Positions 15,889-24,034 are shown, counted from the stretch's first letter. The stretch: 33,924 nucleotides of DNA from UMGS172 sp045546555 (GCA_045546555.1 JAZQCY010000023.1:1-33924), one strand, 5' to 3'. Translations and numbers: made by a program. The notes: generated by a model from the sequence alone, not told the origin.

Positions 15889-15917
15889 ATAATACCAAAC
15901 TTTTTTATAAGTATCAA
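15889..15917 (-). promoter_or_regulatory. Promoter for glmM-nagB (minus strand)
   Basis: Read on the minus strand, TTGATA (15917-15912) is followed after 17 bases by TATTAT (15894-15889). Between it and the glmM start, TTTGAAT-like words recur (near 15850 and 15873, and one upstream near 15923) and could be sites for the fused HTH, but this is weak. The stretch 15918-16120 is AT-rich and shows no supported gene. Confidence 0.6.
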
Positions 15918-16120
15918 GCAAGTTTGAATTGAATTTTTGGAAACCACAGGTTGCGAAAAGTTGAAATAAAGCATTAAAAATGTGTGAGATAAATATGAAC
16001 AAGGCTAAAATTGCAAATAAAAGTTTACATAGTGATGGTTTGAGGATCAAGCGTATAGCTGTCCATTGTTTTTCGCAAAGATTTTGATATGCTGAAAATG
16101 CTATTGTCAAAATGACTAAT

Positions 16121-16179
16121 TATGCATTTTTATTCATAAATATTCATTAAAATTGCATAAATATGAATATTTTTGCAAA
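16121..16179 (+). promoter_or_regulatory. Three adjacent ArgR-like operator boxes upstream of argG
   Basis: Three 18-base words resembling the ArgR consensus TNTGAATWWWWATTCANW stand at 16121-16138, 16141-16158 and 16162-16179, separated by 2 and 3 bases. The first (TATGCATTTTTATTCATA) differs from consensus at one core position. The third begins with a perfect TATGAAT half-site and has a poorer right half. The second is the weakest. ArgR operators are typically paired 18-base boxes 2-3 bases apart, so the spacing supports the call. They lie just upstream of the argG -35. Confidence 0.75.
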
Positions 16180-16196
16180 AAACTTTAAAAAAGGAC

Positions 16197-16224
16197 TTGA
16201 TTTTTTAAATAAGGAGTGTATAAT
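16197..16224 (+). promoter_or_regulatory. Promoter for argG
   Basis: TTGATT (16197-16202), 16 bases, TATAAT (16219-16224), 37 bases before the argG start. Confidence 0.72.
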
Positions 16225-16261
16225 GTTGATTATAGCAAAATTTTAAAGGAGATCGTTCAAA

Positions 16262-17488
16262 ATGAAAGAGATCAAAAAAGTAGTTCTTGCCTATTCGGGC
16301 GGACTTGATACTTCAATTATCATTCCCTGGCTTAAGGAAAACTATAACAATCCCGAGGTCATTGCCGTTTCGGGCGACGTCGGTCAGGGAACCGAGCTTG
16401 ACGGCCTTGAAGAAAAGGCTTTAAAGACCGGCGCTTCCAAGCTTTATGTACTCGACCTTAAAAAGGAGTATGTTGAGGATTACATCTGGCCTTGCCTTAA
16501 AGCAGGCGCCGATTACGAGTCTTATCTGCTCGGAACCTCGCACGCACGTCCCTGCATTGCAAAAGCGCTGGCCGACATTGCCAAAAAGGAAAATGCCGAC
16601 GCTATCTGCCACGGCTGTACCGGTAAGGGTAACGACCAGGTTCGTTTTGAACTGACCCTCAAAGCATTTGCACCCGATCTTCAGATCATCGCCCCCTGGC
16701 GTGAGTGGGACATCAAGTCCCGTGAGGAGGAGATCGAGTATGCCGAGGCACACAACATCCCCTTGAAGAGCAACCGTGAGACCAACTACTCCAAGGATAA
16801 GAACGTATGGCACCTTTCTCATGAGGGTATGGACCTTGAGGATCCTGCTAATGAGCCTCTTTATAATAAGGAAGGCTTCCTCGAGTTGGGCGTTAGCCCC
16901 GAGCAGGCACCCGATACTCCTACTTATGTTACCATCCACTTTGAAAAGGGTGTTCCCACCGCAGTTGACGGTGTTGAGATGGACGGCTTGAAGATAGTTG
17001 AGACCCTTAATGAGATCGGTGGCAAGAACGGTATCGGATTGCTCGACCTTGTTGAGAACCGACTTGTCGGCATGAAGAGCCGTGGCGTTTATGAAACCCC
17101 CGGCGGTGCCATTCTTTACAAGGCACACGAGGTTTTGGAGACCATCACCCTTGACCGAGACACCTCTCACTACAAGAAGCTTGTTGCACAGAAATTCGGT
17201 GAGCTTGTTTACTTCGGTCAGTGGTTCACTCCGTTAAGAGAGGCTCTTTCGGCTTTTGTTGACAAGACCCAGGAGAATGTTTGCGGTGACGTTAAGCTCA
17301 AGCTTTACAAGGGCAATATGATCAACGCAGGCGTTACCTCGCCGTATTCTCTCTATGATGATGAGATCGCATCCTTCGGTGATGATGACGGCGCATACGA
17401 TCAGAAGGATTCCGCAGGCTTTATCAATCTGTTCGGTCTGCCCATCAAGGTTCAGGCCAAGCTCAACGAAAAGCTCGGAAAGCAATAA
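16262..17488 (+). CDS. argG: Argininosuccinate synthase
   Basis: ArgG joins citrulline and aspartate with ATP to form argininosuccinate, the penultimate step of arginine synthesis. The 408-residue protein has the usual length. The N-terminal ATP pyrophosphatase loop AYSGGLDTSIIIPWL is intact, followed by YLLGTSHARPCIAKAL, ICHGCTGKGNDQVRFEL and APWREWD, all standard for the family. The SNRETNYSKDKNVWHLSHEGMDLEDP block for citrulline/aspartate binding is also present. The ribosome site is AAAGGAG. Codons are strongly biased (AAG, GAG, TTC), suggesting good expression. ArgR-like boxes upstream point to repression or control by arginine. argH follows 270 bases downstream beyond a weak hairpin and a fold-back repeat. 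Confidence 0.98.
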   Translation: MKEIKKVVLAYSGGLDTSIIIPWLKENYNNPEVIAVSGDVGQGTELDGLEEKALKTGASKLYVLDLKKEYVEDYIWPCLKAGADYESYLLGTSHARPCIAKALADIAKKENADAICHGCTGKGNDQVRFELTLKAFAPDLQIIAPWREWDIKSREEEIEYAEAHNIPLKSNRETNYSKDKNVWHLSHEGMDLEDPANEPLYNKEGFLELGVSPEQAPDTPTYVTIHFEKGVPTAVDGVEMDGLKIVETLNEIGGKNGIGLLDLVENRLVGMKSRGVYETPGGAILYKAHEVLETITLDRDTSHYKKLVAQKFGELVYFGQWFTPLREALSAFVDKTQENVCGDVKLKLYKGNMINAGVTSPYSLYDDEIASFGDDDGAYDQKDSAGFINLFGLPIKVQAKLNEKLGKQ

Positions 17489-17513
17489 TCATATACCAAA
17501 CGAATACACATAA

Positions 17514-17549
17514 CGCGGCGGAAAGCATCCGCCGCGCTTTGTGGCTTTT
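17514..17549 (+). terminator. Weak terminator-like hairpin after argG
   Basis: CGCGGCGGA (17514-17522) pairs with TCCGCCGCG (17528-17536) around AAGCA. The following CTTTGTGGCTTTTA is a poor T-tract, so partial read-through into argH is plausible. Confidence 0.6.
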
Positions 17550-17555
17550 ATATGA

Positions 17556-17735
17556 ACGTAGGGAACGACAAGAGTCCCTGTTAGGGGAAATGTCCGCGAA
17601 ACGGGCAAAAGGGTAATGGCGAGCGTAGCGAGTCGTAACCCTGTTGTTCCGCAAAAAGATTCTTCGGCTGTAAACAGCCTCAGAATGACACGGTGAATAA
17701 GCTTGTTGTCATCCTGAGCGTAGCGAAGGATCTTA
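17556..17735. repeat. Fold-back intergenic repeat between argG and argH
   Basis: This stretch is made of nested inverted repeats. GGAACGACA (17562-17570) pairs with TGTTGTTCC (17642-17650) with one mismatch. A second hairpin (about 17658-17690) has GGCTGT/ACAGCC at its centre flanked by ATTCT/AGAAT. A third (17709-17731) is ATCCT...AGGAT around GAGCGTAGCGA. The TCATCCTGAGCGTAGCGAAGGAT wording in two overlapping halves is like a dispersed repeat often seen in clostridial genomes. No gene is supported in it; a short frame through it is an artefact. Confidence 0.7.
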
Positions 17736-17758
17736 CACCTATTTTTAGGAGTGACAAA

Positions 17759-19135
17759 ATGAAACTTTGGGCAGGAAGATTTAAAAAGGAACTCGATCCG
17801 AGAACCAACGACTTTAACCGTTCGTTGCCGTTTGACAGCCGTATGTACCGTCAGGACATTATGGGCTCGATGGCACACGCCAAAATGCTGGGCAAGTGCG
17901 GTATTATTTCCAAAGAGGACTGCGACAAGATAATTGACGGTCTCAAAGGCATTCTTTCGGATATTGATAACGGCAAATTGGCTTTTGATGATGTTTCGGA
18001 GGATATCCACACCTTCACCGAGGGTGAGCTGACCAAGAGGATAGGGGATGCAGGCAAGCGTCTGCACACCGCCCGTAGCCGTAACGATCAGGTTGCTTTG
18101 GACATTCGTCTTTATCTGCGTGATGAGTGTGACACACTCATAGAAATGCTCAAGGAGTACGTCGGAGTAATTGCCGAAAAGGCCGCCGAGTATTCCGAGA
18201 CCGTTATGCCGGGCTACACACATCTTCAGCGTGCACAGCCCATCGTTTTCGGCCATCAGCTGTTGGCCTATGCCGAAATGGCAATGCGAGACATCGGCCG
18301 TATCAAGGACTGCCGTGAAAGAATGAACGTGTCACCCTTGGGCTCCTGCGCTTTGGCCGGCACTACCTATCCCTTGGACCGTGAATATGTTGCCGAGCAG
18401 CTTGGTATGAACGGTGTGACCCAAAACAGCCTTGACGGTGTTTCCGACCGTGATTTTGTGTTGGAGCTTGCTTCGGCTCTGTCCATTATAATGGTGCATC
18501 TTTCCCGTTTTGCGGAGGAGATCATCCTTTGGTGCTCGGGTGAGTTCAGATTTATCGAGCTTGACGATGCTTTTTCGACCGGTTCATCCATCATGCCGCA
18601 GAAAAAGAACCCCGATATTGCCGAGCTGGTCAGAGGAAAGTCGGGCCGTGTGTTTGGTGACAATATGGCATTGCTTACCGCAATGAAGGGCATTCCGCTT
18701 GCCTACAACAAGGATATGCAGGAGGACAAGGAGTCCATTTTTGATGCGGTCGATACCGTCGAAAAGTGCCTTACCGCCTTTATCCCAATGCTCGACACCA
18801 TGAAGGTCAATGCCTCCAATATGAGAAAAGCTGCTTCGTTTGGCTTCATCAACGCTACCGACTGTGCCGACTGGCTGGTCGGTCAAGGTCTGCCGTTCCG
18901 TGATGCCTACAAGGCAACGGGTGAGCTGGTCGCAAGATGCATCGAGCTTAACACTTCACTTGAGGAGCTTCCGATAGAGGAGTACAAAAAGGTCTGCGAG
19001 CTGTTTAACAACGACCTTTATAAGACAATAGATCTTGACAAGTGTGTCCGTGACCGTACCGTTCTGGGCGGCCCTGCACCGAGTCAGGTCAAATTCCAGG
19101 CCGAAAATCTCAAAAAGCGCCTTAATAACATATAA
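17759..19135 (+). CDS. argH: Argininosuccinate lyase
   Basis: ArgH splits argininosuccinate into arginine and fumarate, the last step of arginine synthesis. The 458-residue protein has family length and begins MKLWAGRFKKELD, the standard start of ArgH. The start at 17759 is set by AGGAG seven bases upstream; an in-frame ATG at 17693 would add residues translated from the intergenic repeat and is rejected. The SEDIHTFTEGELTKRIGDAGKRLHTARSRNDQVALD block and the fumarase-superfamily signature GSSIMPQKKNPD are intact, as is the TVMPGYTHLQRAQP segment with the catalytic histidine region. No separate promoter is clear, so it may depend on read-through from argG. A good terminator follows. Confidence 0.98.
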   Translation: MKLWAGRFKKELDPRTNDFNRSLPFDSRMYRQDIMGSMAHAKMLGKCGIISKEDCDKIIDGLKGILSDIDNGKLAFDDVSEDIHTFTEGELTKRIGDAGKRLHTARSRNDQVALDIRLYLRDECDTLIEMLKEYVGVIAEKAAEYSETVMPGYTHLQRAQPIVFGHQLLAYAEMAMRDIGRIKDCRERMNVSPLGSCALAGTTYPLDREYVAEQLGMNGVTQNSLDGVSDRDFVLELASALSIIMVHLSRFAEEIILWCSGEFRFIELDDAFSTGSSIMPQKKNPDIAELVRGKSGRVFGDNMALLTAMKGIPLAYNKDMQEDKESIFDAVDTVEKCLTAFIPMLDTMKVNASNMRKAASFGFINATDCADWLVGQGLPFRDAYKATGELVARCIELNTSLEELPIEEYKKVCELFNNDLYKTIDLDKCVRDRTVLGGPAPSQVKFQAENLKKRLNNI

Positions 19136-19146
19136 AATTTAGCCTT

Positions 19147-19184
19147 ATCGCCGAGCAGGTAATCTCTGTTCGGCGATTTTGTTT
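19147..19184 (+). terminator. Rho-independent terminator after argH
   Basis: ATCGCCGAGCAG (19147-19158) pairs with CTGTTCGGCGAT (19166-19177), with one G-T pair, followed by TTTGTTT. Confidence 0.88.
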
Positions 19185-19242
19185 ATATAAAACCTAATAT
19201 TTAACAGATTTAAGTATTTTTTGTGAACATTAACAAAAATAT

Positions 19243-19272
19243 CTTGCAAAAGAAGCCGTTTGCAAGTATAAT
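19243..19272 (+). promoter_or_regulatory. Promoter with a perfect palindrome, for the surface-protein pair
   Basis: TTGCAA (19244-19249), 17 bases, TATAAT (19267-19272). A perfect inverted repeat CTTGCAAA-N8-TTTGCAAG (19243-19250 and 19259-19266) covers the -35 and the whole spacer up to the -10. This is a typical place for a repressor dimer. The regulator is not identifiable from the window. Confidence 0.78.
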
Positions 19273-19310
19273 CGAATGTGTGTATACTTTTAACTCTGAA
19301 AGGTAGAGAA

Positions 19311-21317
19311 ATGATGAGAATGTTTTTAAAGAAGGGCGTTTGCGTATTGCTGATGTGCTGTGTACTGTTTGGGCTTTGCTCGGTCGGTATCAGTGCCGCT
19401 GTGGTATCGGCTGATTCGATGCTTAAAGAATATGTTGCCGATTTCGAGGGTAACTATTATTCCAACCTCAAGTCGGATAACTGCACCTCGGCTGAAATAG
19501 TTGACGAAAACGGAGGCAAGGCACTTGAGGTCAGCATCAAGTCGAACGCTCAAACCAACCGTTTTGAAATACATAACACAAAAAACGGCAACCTTACTCT
19601 TAACGACGGCAAGATATATGCCGTTACGATAAAGTATAAGGTTGTTCAGGTCGGCGGTGACGAGACACTTGCCAATGCACCTACCACCATCAACCTTGTC
19701 CGCTATACAGGTAGCGGCAATCAGCTGGTCAAGGTCAAGGCCTTCCCCGATTCGACCTATTACCACGGCGACACCACCGATTGGATAACTGCATCGGTCG
19801 TGTTCAAGGCAGGTGTTGCATCGTCTCCCGAGTATAATCGCCTTGCTATCAACGTGGTATCCTCATCCTGCCCCGAGATCGAAACCAATATCGAAGCTAA
19901 TATGACCAAGGTTTTGTTTGACGATATCACGGTTCACGAGTGCGCCGAGAACACCAAGTCGATCGAATTTGTTTCCAACGGCGGCAATTATTGTGAGCCT
20001 TTGCTGCAGGGTGCAGGCTCAAGCCTTGAGCTGCCCACACCCACCCGTGATCTTTATGATTTCGCAGGCTGGTATACCGACGTCGATCTTAAAAAGGCAT
20101 TCAAAAAGACCACCATGCCCGGTGATCTTACTACACGTCTTTATGCCAAGTGGACCGTCTCCGAGGAGGCTGTTACGGTCAAGTTTGAGTCCTTTAACGG
20201 CACAAAGGTTGAGACTGCTGTCGGTCGTGAGGGTGATGCTTTGACGCTGCCTGTGCTGACCCGTGACGGCGCCAACTTTGCAGGCTGGTACGATAAGGAG
20301 TATAAGGAAAGATATACTGCGTCAACCTTCCCTGCAGAAAACACCACTCTGTATGCCAAGTGGGAGCTTATTCCTCAGCTTTGCAGCTTTGAAAACGTTG
20401 CAGATTTCCCCAAGCCGGACAACGGTGTATTCACCCAGAGATGCTTACTTGGTGACGATAAGTATAAGACCAAGAAGGATGCCTATAAGAGTGATATGGC
20501 TCTGCACTATTCCTTCCAGCGTGGTTATGACCTCACCGGCTCGGCAGGTAAGAGCACCCCTGCAGGCGTTATGCTCCACGATGAAAACGGCAACAAGATC
20601 AAGCTGACAGCAGGTAAGACCTACGTTATCACCTTTAAATATAAGGTTGTTGATTACATCAGTAACCGTGGAAGCATTGTCCTTATTGCCGCAGGTAGCG
20701 GAGCCTGGTCGGACCGTGCTGTCCAAAGCAGCAAAACGGCCGCAGTTTATTACGGCGAAGAGGACGAGAAAAAAGGCTGGCAGACCGCCACCTTCACCCA
20801 CACCTGGGCGCCTAAGAGCGAAGCAGGAAGCTATTGCTATATCGCAATCGGCGGTGAGGCCGAGGTATATGTTGACGAGGTTCTTGTCTACGAGTACGAC
20901 AAGAATATCAAGGTGCAGGCCAATAAGATGATGCTTGTGTTCGACAGTGGTATCGCACCTATGGTTGATACTATCTATGCCGAGCGTGGCACCGAGGTCA
21001 CCCTGCCTGAGCTTGAAATGGAAGGCTACCGCTTCCTCGGTTGGTCCTACGATGAGGATCGACTCGAGCCCGTTCAAGCCGAAACAATCACTCTTGATAA
21101 AATGTATACCAAGCTGTATGCCGATTGGTTTAAGATTCCTCCCGTGGTAGATACCCCCGAACCCGAGCCTCAGCCCGAGCCTCAGCCCGAACCCGAGCCG
21201 GTTGTGGTCGAAAAGGAAATCCCGTGGCTTTATATCATCATTGCGGCGGCCGCCCTTGTGGTAATCGCAGGTGTTGTCGTGGTGATAATCGTTGTTGCCA
21301 AAAAGAAGAAGTCTTAA
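19311..21317 (+). CDS. Membrane-anchored surface protein with InlB B-repeats, paralogue A
   Basis: This 668-residue surface protein has a signal peptide (MMRMFLKKG, hydrophobic core, ISAA near residue 26) and no evident catalytic site. A carbohydrate-binding-like module (about 35-205) ends with VLFDDITVHE. Two InlB B-repeats (Listeria-Bacteroides repeat; about 215-281 and 287-351) each end in LYAKW. A second binding-like module (about 356-530) ends VYVDEVLVYEYD, and a third B-repeat (about 540-606) ends LYADWF. A Pro-Glu-rich spacer follows, then a transmembrane helix (about 638-662) and a KKKKS tail, so the C-terminus is held in the membrane rather than by sortase. The start at 19311 is set by AAAGG seven bases upstream; the in-frame ATG at 19278 is too close to the promoter. 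The next gene, 54 bases on, is a close paralogue. Adhesion or glycan capture is inferred. Confidence 0.85.
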   Translation: MMRMFLKKGVCVLLMCCVLFGLCSVGISAAVVSADSMLKEYVADFEGNYYSNLKSDNCTSAEIVDENGGKALEVSIKSNAQTNRFEIHNTKNGNLTLNDGKIYAVTIKYKVVQVGGDETLANAPTTINLVRYTGSGNQLVKVKAFPDSTYYHGDTTDWITASVVFKAGVASSPEYNRLAINVVSSSCPEIETNIEANMTKVLFDDITVHECAENTKSIEFVSNGGNYCEPLLQGAGSSLELPTPTRDLYDFAGWYTDVDLKKAFKKTTMPGDLTTRLYAKWTVSEEAVTVKFESFNGTKVETAVGREGDALTLPVLTRDGANFAGWYDKEYKERYTASTFPAENTTLYAKWELIPQLCSFENVADFPKPDNGVFTQRCLLGDDKYKTKKDAYKSDMALHYSFQRGYDLTGSAGKSTPAGVMLHDENGNKIKLTAGKTYVITFKYKVVDYISNRGSIVLIAAGSGAWSDRAVQSSKTAAVYYGEEDEKKGWQTATFTHTWAPKSEAGSYCYIAIGGEAEVYVDEVLVYEYDKNIKVQANKMMLVFDSGIAPMVDTIYAERGTEVTLPELEMEGYRFLGWSYDEDRLEPVQAETITLDKMYTKLYADWFKIPPVVDTPEPEPQPEPQPEPEPVVVEKEIPWLYIIIAAAALVVIAGVVVVIIVVAKKKKS

Positions 21318-21371
21318 TATAAAAGATGTATTAAACCTAAAACATTAAATAATAAGTAAAGGATGAGCATT

Positions 21372-23363
21372 ATGAAAACTGCCGTGCGCACTCTATGCGT
21401 TTTACTGTGTTTCGTAATGCTTTCCTGCGTTTTATCGGTTGGTGTCGGCGCAGTCACCGCTTCAGAAAGCGTCAAGCTATCGACCTATATCGCAGATTTT
21501 GAAAGCAATTACTATTCCAATCTCAATTCTCCCAACTGTTCAAGCGGCTCGATTGTCAAGGATGGCACGAGCAATGTCTTGAGCTTTGTCGCAAAGTCCA
21601 AGGCCGATACCCACCGTTTTGAGATATACAACTCTCAAAACGGGGCGCTTACATTAAAAAACGACCGAATTTATGCTGTTACAGTCAGCTATAAGGTTGT
21701 TCGTATCGGCAAGGAAAATCCCAACGGTGCCACGACCATATCACTGGTGCGCTACAACGGTTCAAGTGATGAGCTTGTTAAGATCAAGCCGTTTCCCGAT
21801 TCGACCTATAATGTAGGTGACACCACCGATTGGGTAACCGAAACCGTTGTGTTTAAGTCGACCATTTCACCGACTGATCAGTACAACCGACTTGCCATAA
21901 ACGTTGTGTCGTTATCCTGCACTGAGAACGAATCGGGCGTTGAGTCAAGAACCACCGAGATTCTGTTTGATAACATTACCGTAACCGAGTGTGACGGTGC
22001 AACCAAGACAATTGAGCTTGAATCCAATGGGGGAGAGCATTGCGAGCCGATCCTTGCCAAGGTAGGCGAAACGGTCGAGCTGCCCATCCCGAAAAGAGAC
22101 TTGTTTGATTTTGACGGTTGGTATACCGATGTAAAGCTGACCAAGAAATACACGAAGACCACTATGCCAAGCAACCTTAGTACCAAGCTGTATGCTAAGT
22201 GGAAGGTCTCCGAGGATGCCGTTGCCGTAAACTATGTCACCAACAACGGACAAAGCGTCGAGTCTTCGGTTGGCCGTGAGGGTGACCGACTCGAACTGCC
22301 CGAGTTGGCTCGTGACGGGTTCCATTTCGCAGGCTGGTTCGACAAATCCCTAAAGCAAAAGCAGAATTTGTTCACCTTCCCGAGTGAGAGCGTGACCCTT
22401 TATGCCAAGTGGGAGCCCATCCCGGTGCTTTGTGGCTTTGAAAACAAGGAGGTTTATCCCGAGCCGAGCGGTAGTGCCGTATCCAAGCGGTATGAGATAA
22501 CCGACAAGCAGTCCAAGGAAGGTAAATATTCACTTTATTACGATTTTTGGAAGGCTTATCCCGAATCCACGGGTAAAACCGGCTTTGCCCGTTGTGTTTT
22601 AAGGGACGAAAACGGGGAATATATCCGTGTCAATAAAGGCGAGGCCTACACCGTTACCTTTAAATATAAGGTCGTTGCTATAGACGAGCCGTATAAGTAC
22701 GGTGAATACTTTGGAATCGTTACTTCTAACAAAGGTAGTGCGTGGAGCTCGCCAACCTTGCAGATGGAGTATTATGACGGATACAGGTATACCAATGACG
22801 TCGGCAAGGGCTGGAAGACCTGCACCCTTAGCTTCACCGCCAATTATGAGTCCGATACCGCCAATTGCCTCAGCATAGGTGTCGGCGGCGTGTCAAAGGT
22901 CTATATTGATGAGATATACGTTTACAGATATGATAAGCAGTTCAAGTACACCGACAAGGGCTCAATGCTGTGCTTTGATACCAATTGCGGTATAACCGTT
23001 GATACGGTTTTTGCCAAGCGTGGAACCGAGGTCACTCTGCCCACCCCCGAAAGGGAAGGCTACCGCTTCGGCGGCTGGTACTACGATGCCGAGCTGATGC
23101 AGTTGGTTGAAAGCGACACCTTCACCGTCAACACGATGTGTACCACGCTGTATGCCGAGTGGTTTAGCCCGTCCGAGGATAACGAAACACAACAGCCCGA
23201 GGACACTCAACCCGAGCCTCAGCCTGAGCCTGAGCCTCAACCCACACCCGAACCGCAGCCCGAGTCGGATAATATGTGGCTATACATTATAATAGCCGCA
23301 GGTGCGGTGGTGGTGATCGGAATAGCCGTGACCGTGGTGCTGATAGTCAAAAAGAGGCATTGA
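21372..23363 (+). CDS. Membrane-anchored surface protein with InlB B-repeats, paralogue B
   Basis: This 663-residue protein repeats the full domain order of its upstream neighbour: signal peptide, binding-like module starting YIADFESNYYSNL, two InlB B-repeats ending LYAKW, second binding-like module ending VYIDEIYVYRYD, and third B-repeat ending LYAEWF. A spacer of Glu-Pro-Gln repeats, a transmembrane helix (WLYIIIAAGAVVVIGIAVTVVLIV) and a KKRH tail complete it. Long blocks match paralogue A almost word for word (NRLAINVVS, KPFPDSTY, RGTEVTLP), so this is a tandem duplication that has since diverged. The start is 21372, nine bases after AAAGG; the in-frame ATG at 21363 touches that ribosome site. 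No terminator or clear promoter lies between the pair, so co-transcription is likely. Confidence 0.85.
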   Translation: MKTAVRTLCVLLCFVMLSCVLSVGVGAVTASESVKLSTYIADFESNYYSNLNSPNCSSGSIVKDGTSNVLSFVAKSKADTHRFEIYNSQNGALTLKNDRIYAVTVSYKVVRIGKENPNGATTISLVRYNGSSDELVKIKPFPDSTYNVGDTTDWVTETVVFKSTISPTDQYNRLAINVVSLSCTENESGVESRTTEILFDNITVTECDGATKTIELESNGGEHCEPILAKVGETVELPIPKRDLFDFDGWYTDVKLTKKYTKTTMPSNLSTKLYAKWKVSEDAVAVNYVTNNGQSVESSVGREGDRLELPELARDGFHFAGWFDKSLKQKQNLFTFPSESVTLYAKWEPIPVLCGFENKEVYPEPSGSAVSKRYEITDKQSKEGKYSLYYDFWKAYPESTGKTGFARCVLRDENGEYIRVNKGEAYTVTFKYKVVAIDEPYKYGEYFGIVTSNKGSAWSSPTLQMEYYDGYRYTNDVGKGWKTCTLSFTANYESDTANCLSIGVGGVSKVYIDEIYVYRYDKQFKYTDKGSMLCFDTNCGITVDTVFAKRGTEVTLPTPEREGYRFGGWYYDAELMQLVESDTFTVNTMCTTLYAEWFSPSEDNETQQPEDTQPEPQPEPEPQPTPEPQPESDNMWLYIIIAAGAVVVIGIAVTVVLIVKKRH

Positions 23364-23444
23364 ATCTAACCGCCAATTTGGTCGAAGTATCCTTAATAAA
23401 ACGCAAAAGCAAATAAGCGTTTTACCAAGCACAAATAATCCCCC

Positions 23445-23484
23445 AACACCCCTGCAGACCCAACCTGCAGGGGTGTTGTTTTAT
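23445..23484 (+). terminator. Rho-independent terminator after the paralogue pair
   Basis: A perfect 13-base-pair stem (23445-23457 with 23465-23477) carries a seven-base loop, followed by GTTTTAT. Confidence 0.92.
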
Positions 23485-23551
23485 AGCATCGCCCGCCGCA
23501 AGCCGACCTGTTTACACCCATAATTAAACAGGTAGCCTTCGCATATGACAG

Positions 23552-23693
23552 CCTTCTCTTGTGAGAGAAGGTGTCACGGCAAAGCCGTGACGGATGAGTA
23601 GTAAAGCTACACTATCATATTAGCTTAATTGTAACCCAACCAACACCTCATCCGTCATTGCTGCGCAATGCCACCTTCCCCAACTGGGGAAGG
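23552..23693. repeat. Symmetric fold-back element (MITE-like intergenic repeat)
   Basis: The element is a mirror arrangement of hairpins. Left to right: an outer CCTTCTC...GAGAAGG hairpin (23552-23571), GTCACGGC-AAA-GCCGTGAC (23573-23591), then GACGGATGAG (23589-23598). After a spacer come CTCATCCGTC (23647-23656), CATTGC-TGC-GCAATG (23656-23670) and CCTTCCCC-AACT-GGGGAAGG (23674-23693). The two 10-base inner arms are perfect inverted copies. No coding frame is supported. Similar hairpin-rich dispersed elements are frequent in clostridial genomes; whether it moved as a non-autonomous transposon is not shown. Confidence 0.75.
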
Positions 23694-23715
23694 CTAAAAC
23701 GGTACGAGGCCGACC

Positions 23716-23789
23716 GTAGGGGCTTTCCTGTTCATCTGTCGTAAATTGTGCGTCCAAAAACGCTATTTAAGGCGGAAACCGTGCCCTAC
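23716..23789. repeat. Second inverted repeat in the same gap
   Basis: GTAGGGGCTTTCC (23716-23728) faces GGAAACCGTGCCCTAC (23774-23789), giving an imperfect long stem that starts GTAGGG and ends CCCTAC. It lies 22 bases after the previous element. The remaining gap up to 23921 is AT-rich with no supported gene. Confidence 0.55.
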
Positions 23790-23921
23790 AAACCTCTGAA
23801 TGCCCAAAAATCGTGAAAATACACTATCAAGTCAGACATTTTAAGTGAATACAGTTGTGCTAATTGTCAAATTACACAATAAATATGTGTCGATTTTGTT
23901 AATAAATACATAATAAAAAAC

Positions 23922-23950
23922 TTGCATTTAGCAAAATCCTCTGTTATAAT
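23922..23950 (+). promoter_or_regulatory. Promoter for the 1240-residue surface protein gene
   Basis: TTGCAT (23922-23927), 17 bases, TATAAT (23945-23950). The -35 lies in a TTGC-ATTTA-GCAA inverted repeat. The TTGCA-type -35 resembles that of the paralogue pair. Confidence 0.72.
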
Positions 23951-24034
23951 ATGGTTAAGAGTGGTACTGTATCGGGATTTTTATATCCTGACGCAGTATT
24001 CGTGCTCATTTTATTTCCAAAAGGAGAATTCACT

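Noticed and set aside
15868..16110. Small minus-strand frame (80 residues) in the glmM-argG gap
   Set aside because: It starts with TTG without a ribosome site, spans the glmM promoter and is AT-driven in composition. No known features.
17693..17758. N-terminal extension of argH starting at 17693
   Set aside because: The extra residues are translated from the intergenic fold-back repeat. ArgH normally starts MKLWAGRF, and AGGAG lies correctly before 17759.
19278..19310. Longer start for surface-protein paralogue A
   Set aside because: It is only a few bases past the -10 box and has no ribosome site; AAAGG supports 19311.
23951..24034. Longer start for the large surface protein
   Set aside because: This ATG directly follows the -10 TATAAT and would delay the signal peptide. 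AAGGAG lies before 24035.
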